Assembly: GCA_017616575.1 (NCBI GenBank) | Contig: JAFZXW010000137.1 | Location: forward strand, 1-6,940 | Length of the DNA stretch: 6,940 nt | Direction of reading: 5' to 3' | From: Candidatus Methanomethylophilaceae archaeon | Lineage (GTDB): Archaea > Thermoplasmatota > Thermoplasmata > Methanomassiliicoccales > Methanomethylophilaceae | Shown here: piece by piece, positions 5,017-6,940 of the stretch | How the letters are laid out: each line of letters opens with the position of its first letter | Numbering within the stretch: position 1 is the first letter of the stretch | Program-made: the position numbers and the translations under genes | The notes under the pieces: model-generated | The model's input: the letters and a program-made list of their open reading frames with translations, nothing else | Database searches by the model: none | What the model was told of the DNA's origin: nothing

Positions 5017-6534
5017 TCAGTTTCCAGCTTTGAATTCGTCGTCGGCCGCCTTGACGATGGCCTTGATCTTCTCGAGCCTGGCCTCGGGTATGGGCTGAAC
5101 AACGTGGTTCTTCATGACGTCCACGACGATATCGTGAGCAACATCGACACAGGCCTTGGATCCCTGGGACTTCCAGTCTCCGAGCATGTCCCTGTTGAAC
5201 ACCATCGGGTCCGAAGGCATCTCGAAGTGCTCCATGGTGGTGGGGTGTCCGATGAAGTCGTTCCCGACTCCGATCTCCTTGATGGGGTCCACGGCGAGCG
5301 TCTCGTCGTTGACGACTATGCCTTCCATGGCCTTCCTCTCCATCGCGATGATGTCGTTGTCGATGACCATCTGCTCCATGGAGAAGGTCTGTCCGAGCTC
5401 GAGCATTCCTGCGCCGTAGATGGCGTTGGCCCCTGCCATGGCGGGGAGAAGAGAGGTGATGGTCTTCTCGTGGGCGGCCTGGGAGTCAGGGACCTTGGCG
5501 TCGGTCTACATGCCGGCCACGTAGACGGGCAGCCCGTAGTACTGTCCGAGCTCTGCGACGGCTGCGGAAATCAGACCAAGCTCAGGGGATCCGACAGGGG
5601 CGGTTCCGTGCTTGAGGTCGAAGGTGGTGGTGGAAGAACCGTAGTAGACGGCCGCACCGGGCTTTACGAGCTCTGCAAGAACAATACCGGAGAGAATCTC
5701 CGCGCTGTGGGTGACGAGGGTTCCAGCCAGGTGGATGGAAGAGGAGCCTCCAGCCATAGCCATGGACAGGACGTTGACGGGGATGCCGTACCTGGCTCCC
5801 TGGATGATGACCTGGCACGCGTTGAAGCTGAGCTCGAGAGGGGAGGTGGGGCACACGAGCATGGTCATGAGGGGCCTGTCGCGGGCCATCTTCTCGTCGC
5901 CGTCGTACATCGCCTTGAGTATCTCCCAGTAGTACTTCACGTGGCCGGCGACGGGGTCGATGTGGTTGAAGCACTTGGTGGTGTTGACCATGGAGGTGTA
6001 CATCTCGTGGACGTCCTCAGCCCCGACTCCTGCCCAGTCCCTTGCGGAGACGGCGAGGGAGTAGAAGCTGATTCCGTCGCACCAGTCGCATAGCTTGGCG
6101 GTCATGGCGAGGTCGTGGTCGTTGGAGTCACGGGTCTCGTATTTGCCGTCGCCAAGGTAATCGCACATCTGGATTCCGGTACCGAAATCGGTGTAGTGGA
6201 CGCGTCCCTTCCAGCTCTGCTCGATCCTGTGCTCGTCAGTGTAGTTGCCGTCCTCGTCGAGGTCCCTTCCATAGATGTAGAAGGTCTTAGGTGCCCTGGA
6301 GAGCGCGAGGTTGAGGACGAAATCGGGGATCCTGACTATGTTGGTCTCGTAGTCGACGATGCAGCCCGCATCCTCGAAGATGTGCCTGGCCTCGTCATCG
6401 GAGACCTGGACTCCATAGTTGGAGAGAACGTCCCTGGTGGCGCGGTCAATAGCCTCGAGGTTGTTCTGGGAGAACAGTTTGAATTTCGTTCCGATGAGGT
6501 CGCCCCTACCGGGATACTGAATCTCTTTGCTCAT
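5017..6534 (-). CDS. mttB: Trimethylamine methyltransferase MttB, read through an amber codon as pyrrolysine
   Basis: MttB demethylates trimethylamine to dimethylamine and methylates the Co(I) corrinoid of MttC. The full product is 505 residues (family about 495). The frame contains one TAG (5508-5506) at codon 343, in the context [22 protein letters not shown], which matches the pyrrolysine position of Methanosarcina MttB (Pyl334). Coding similarity continues unbroken after it through [20 protein letters not shown] and [13 protein letters not shown], so the amber is decoded, not a disruption. The TIM-barrel core carries family stretches such as [28 protein letters not shown] and [23 protein letters not shown]. 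The start is ATG at 6534-6532, with GGAGG (6545-6541) six bases upstream; the in-frame TTG at 6558 lies inside a hairpin and has no such site. The gene ends with three consecutive in-frame stops (TGA TAA TAA). A standard-code gene caller would split it into two pieces of about 342-350 and 140-162 residues. Confidence 0.96.
5506..5508 (-). other. In-frame TAG decoded as pyrrolysine (mttB codon 343)
   Basis: This is the only in-frame amber in any recognised gene here; all complete genes end in TGA or TAA. In MttB the pyrrolysine ring is thought to bind and activate the methylamine for corrinoid attack. Decoding needs tRNA-Pyl (pylT) and PylS, with PylBCD for synthesis; none is in the window. 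I see no strong stem-loop just downstream that would act as a dedicated insertion element. Confidence 0.95.
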
Positions 6535-6540
6535 TTGATT

Positions 6541-6562
6541 CCTCCTTTGCTTTCGCAAGCAA
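6541..6562 (-). promoter_or_regulatory. Small hairpin abutting the mttB ribosome binding site
   Basis: On the minus strand TTGCTT (6562-6557) and AAGCAA (6552-6547) pair around the loop GCGA, a GNRA-type tetraloop. One base further downstream is GGAGG (6545-6541), six bases before the mttB ATG. The Shine-Dalgarno site stays unpaired, so the hairpin may protect a processed 5' end or help ribosome loading. The site also decides the mttB start. Confidence 0.5.
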
Positions 6563-6610
6563 TCTAAGAAAGACGTTTGTTGATAATCGGTTTCTGTCTA
6601 TTAGTAATAT

Positions 6611-6632
6611 GGCCCGCCATTGCTGGCAGGCC
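6611..6632 (-). other. Intercistronic hairpin after mtbB
   Basis: GGCCTGCC (6632-6625) pairs with GGCGGGCC (6618-6611) over eight bases with one G-U wobble and a six-base loop, nine bases after the mtbB stop. It is followed on the minus strand by an AT-rich but not T-rich stretch (ATATTACTAATAG), so it may be a leaky terminator or mRNA 3'-end stabiliser. The same AT-rich stretch could be a weak TATA box for mttB, but I cannot separate these possibilities. Confidence 0.5.
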
Positions 6633-6641
6633 TGTTTGAAA

Positions 6642-6940
6642 TCACTTTCTGAGCTTCTCGCGGAACTTCTCGCAGCTGTTGATCTTGATGCCGAGAATAT
6701 CCTCGATGTTCATCTTGGCAAGGATACCACGGGGTGCTCCGGGGATACCGGTGACGGATCCGATCTTGAGCTCCTCACGGAGGTCCCTCATGACGCATTC
6801 GTCGCCGAGGTCCATCGGGGTGACGCCGAGCTTCTTGGCGACGTAATCCTTTGCGTCGTTAAGCCTCATGTTCTTAGCGTACATCATCCTGGCGACAAGG
6901 TCTCCAGCAGCCCTGATGCCTCCCATTCCAGAAGCGACCA
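6642..6940 (-). CDS. mtbB: Dimethylamine methyltransferase MtbB (C-terminal part, starts outside the window)
   Basis: The last 98 or so residues of a methyltransferase are visible, entering at the right edge in the frame reading [18 protein letters not shown] and ending in [13 protein letters not shown] with TGA. The stretches [36 protein letters not shown] and [31 protein letters not shown] match what I know of the MtbB C-terminus and not MttB or MtmB. MtbB transfers a methyl group from dimethylamine to MtbC, giving monomethylamine, so it acts on the product of the MttB reaction. The family's pyrrolysine (about residue 356 of 467 in Methanosarcina) would lie just upstream of the window edge and cannot be seen. 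It precedes mttB in the same orientation with a 107-base spacer, so cotranscription is likely. The methionine at 6926 is internal, not the start. Confidence 0.85.
   Translation of the reverse strand, partial: VASGMGGIRAAGDLVARMMYAKNMRLNDAKDYVAKKLGVTPMDLGDECVMRDLREELKIGSVTGIPGAPRGILAKMNIEDILGIKINSCEKFREKLRK

Noticed and set aside
5003..5023. Direct repeat ATCAGTTT twice in the mttB-mttC spacer
   Set aside because: Eight-base copies overlapping stop codons in AT-rich sequence; likely chance.
5440..5508. Possible pyrrolysine insertion stem-loop (PYLIS) after the mttB amber
   Set aside because: Only a weak four-pair stem (CCTG with CAGG) is visible; no strong structure stands out, and dedicated elements are not established as required for mttB.
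5506..5508. mttB as a pseudogene broken by a nonsense mutation
   Set aside because: The stop is amber at the known pyrrolysine site, with intact family sequence on both sides in the same frame and methylamine genes all around.
4948..6093. 381-codon open frame on the plus strand
   Set aside because: It is antisense to mttB and the mttB-mttC junction; its Gly/Val/Asp/His-rich product is typical of a shadow frame.
1..6940. CRISPR array, tRNA or rRNA gene, insertion sequence or phage genes
   Set aside because: I saw no regularly spaced repeats, no tRNA-like cloverleaf, no transposase motif and no terminal inverted repeats on either strand.

Overview
All genes recognised in this window lie on the minus strand. 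They form most of a methylamine-dependent methanogenesis locus from an archaeon that uses pyrrolysine. The key evidence is a trimethylamine methyltransferase gene (mttB) with one in-frame amber codon at the family's pyrrolysine position, next to its corrinoid protein gene (mttC), a permease-like gene (mttP), the corrinoid activase gene (ramA) and the 3' end of a dimethylamine methyltransferase gene (mtbB). The moderately high GC, the archaeal Shine-Dalgarno sites (GGAGG, GGTGAT) and the gene content best fit Methanomassiliicoccales, for example a gut Methanomethylophilaceae member. Methanosarcina cannot be formally excluded from sequence reading alone, but its coding DNA is usually more AT-rich.

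Layout in transcription order (right to left): partial mtbB (6940-6642); mttB with pyrrolysine at codon 343 (6534-5017); mttC (4982-4335); mttP (4237-3098); a small winged-helix-like protein whose start is embedded in the end of mttP (about 3096-2776); a 47-residue single-span membrane protein (2766-2623); two tandem hairpins and a roughly 285-base gap with a candidate promoter; ramA (2336-711); a strong hairpin terminator; a second promoter; and a pair of SMR-family transporter genes (538-203 and 198-1, the latter cut by the window edge).

How the parts fit together: MttP is expected to import trimethylamine. MttB moves a methyl group from trimethylamine to the Co(I) corrinoid of MttC, and MtbA (not in this window) passes it to coenzyme M. 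RamA uses ATP and its two C-terminal Fe-S clusters to reduce accidentally oxidised Co(II) corrinoid back to Co(I). MtbB handles dimethylamine, the product of the MttB reaction. The winged-helix protein and the membrane microprotein are translationally linked to mttP and are the least explained part of the locus. The SMR pair has its own promoter; one partner keeps the essential glutamate while the other has glutamine there.

The spacers between the large cistrons carry GC-rich hairpins, and small hairpins lie beside or over the ribosome binding sites of mttB and mttP. This suggests post-transcriptional tuning of the relative amounts of methyltransferase, corrinoid protein and permease.
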